This document shows, piece after piece, positions 9,712 to 9,713 of a DNA stretch of 9,713 nt. Source of the DNA: Bacillota bacterium (lineage in GTDB: Bacteria; Bacillota; Clostridia; Peptostreptococcales; Anaerovoracaceae); contig JAUNRL010000023.1 in the NCBI GenBank assembly GCA_030535715.1, positions 1-9,713 on the forward strand, written 5' to 3'. A program made the position numbers and the translations under genes. The stretch's first letter is position 1, and each line of letters begins with the position of its first letter. The notes beneath the pieces were generated by a model that saw nothing but the letters and a program-made list of their open reading frames with translations, ran no database searches and was not told the origin of the DNA.

Positions 9712-9713
9712 CG

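Overview
The window looks like chromosomal DNA from an anaerobic, fairly GC-rich bacterium, most plausibly a Clostridia-type member of the Bacillota. Evidence for this is a single-chain pyruvate:ferredoxin oxidoreductase, [NiFe]-hydrogenase maturation genes, a MetPS-type sodium-coupled amino acid importer, strong AGGAGG-type ribosome binding sites and a consensus sigma-A promoter. The lineage is an inference; no rRNA or taxonomic marker is present.

Layout, left to right. (1) Bases 1-372, minus strand: the first 124 codons of a type IV pilin-like protein that runs off the left edge, with its own promoter at 430-458. (2) Bases 527-2188, minus strand: a two-gene operon, metP (neurotransmitter:sodium symporter family) and the 52-residue metS, expressed from a perfect TTGACA-17-TATAAT promoter at 2244-2272. 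metP most likely starts at a TTG codon. (3) Bases 2189-2554: a divergent intergenic region with two imperfect inverted repeats and a pair of 9-bp direct repeats. (4) Bases 2555-6077, plus strand: hypA-hypB-hypF with gaps of 16 and 9 bases. hypA appears to be leaderless, and HypB carries a histidine-rich C-terminal tail. (5) Bases 6141-9675, minus strand and convergent with hypF: a full-length pyruvate:ferredoxin oxidoreductase gene split by a single +1 frameshift near base 6960, inside the last thiamine-pyrophosphate-binding domain. Its start and ribosome binding site lie at the right edge.

How the genes fit together. HypA and HypB deliver nickel and HypF starts synthesis of the cyanide ligands of [NiFe] hydrogenase. 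HypC, HypD, HypE and the hydrogenase itself are not here and must lie elsewhere if the pathway works. Pyruvate:ferredoxin oxidoreductase makes acetyl-CoA and reduced ferredoxin, which can feed a hydrogenase, so this is a plausible fermentative energy neighbourhood, although the two transcription units converge and are separate. The MetPS importer and the pilin-like gene have no evident link to hydrogen metabolism. I see no wholly novel multi-gene system. The points most worth checking are the oxidoreductase frameshift, the leaderless hypA, the C-terminal His tail of HypB and the repeat structure between metP and hypA.
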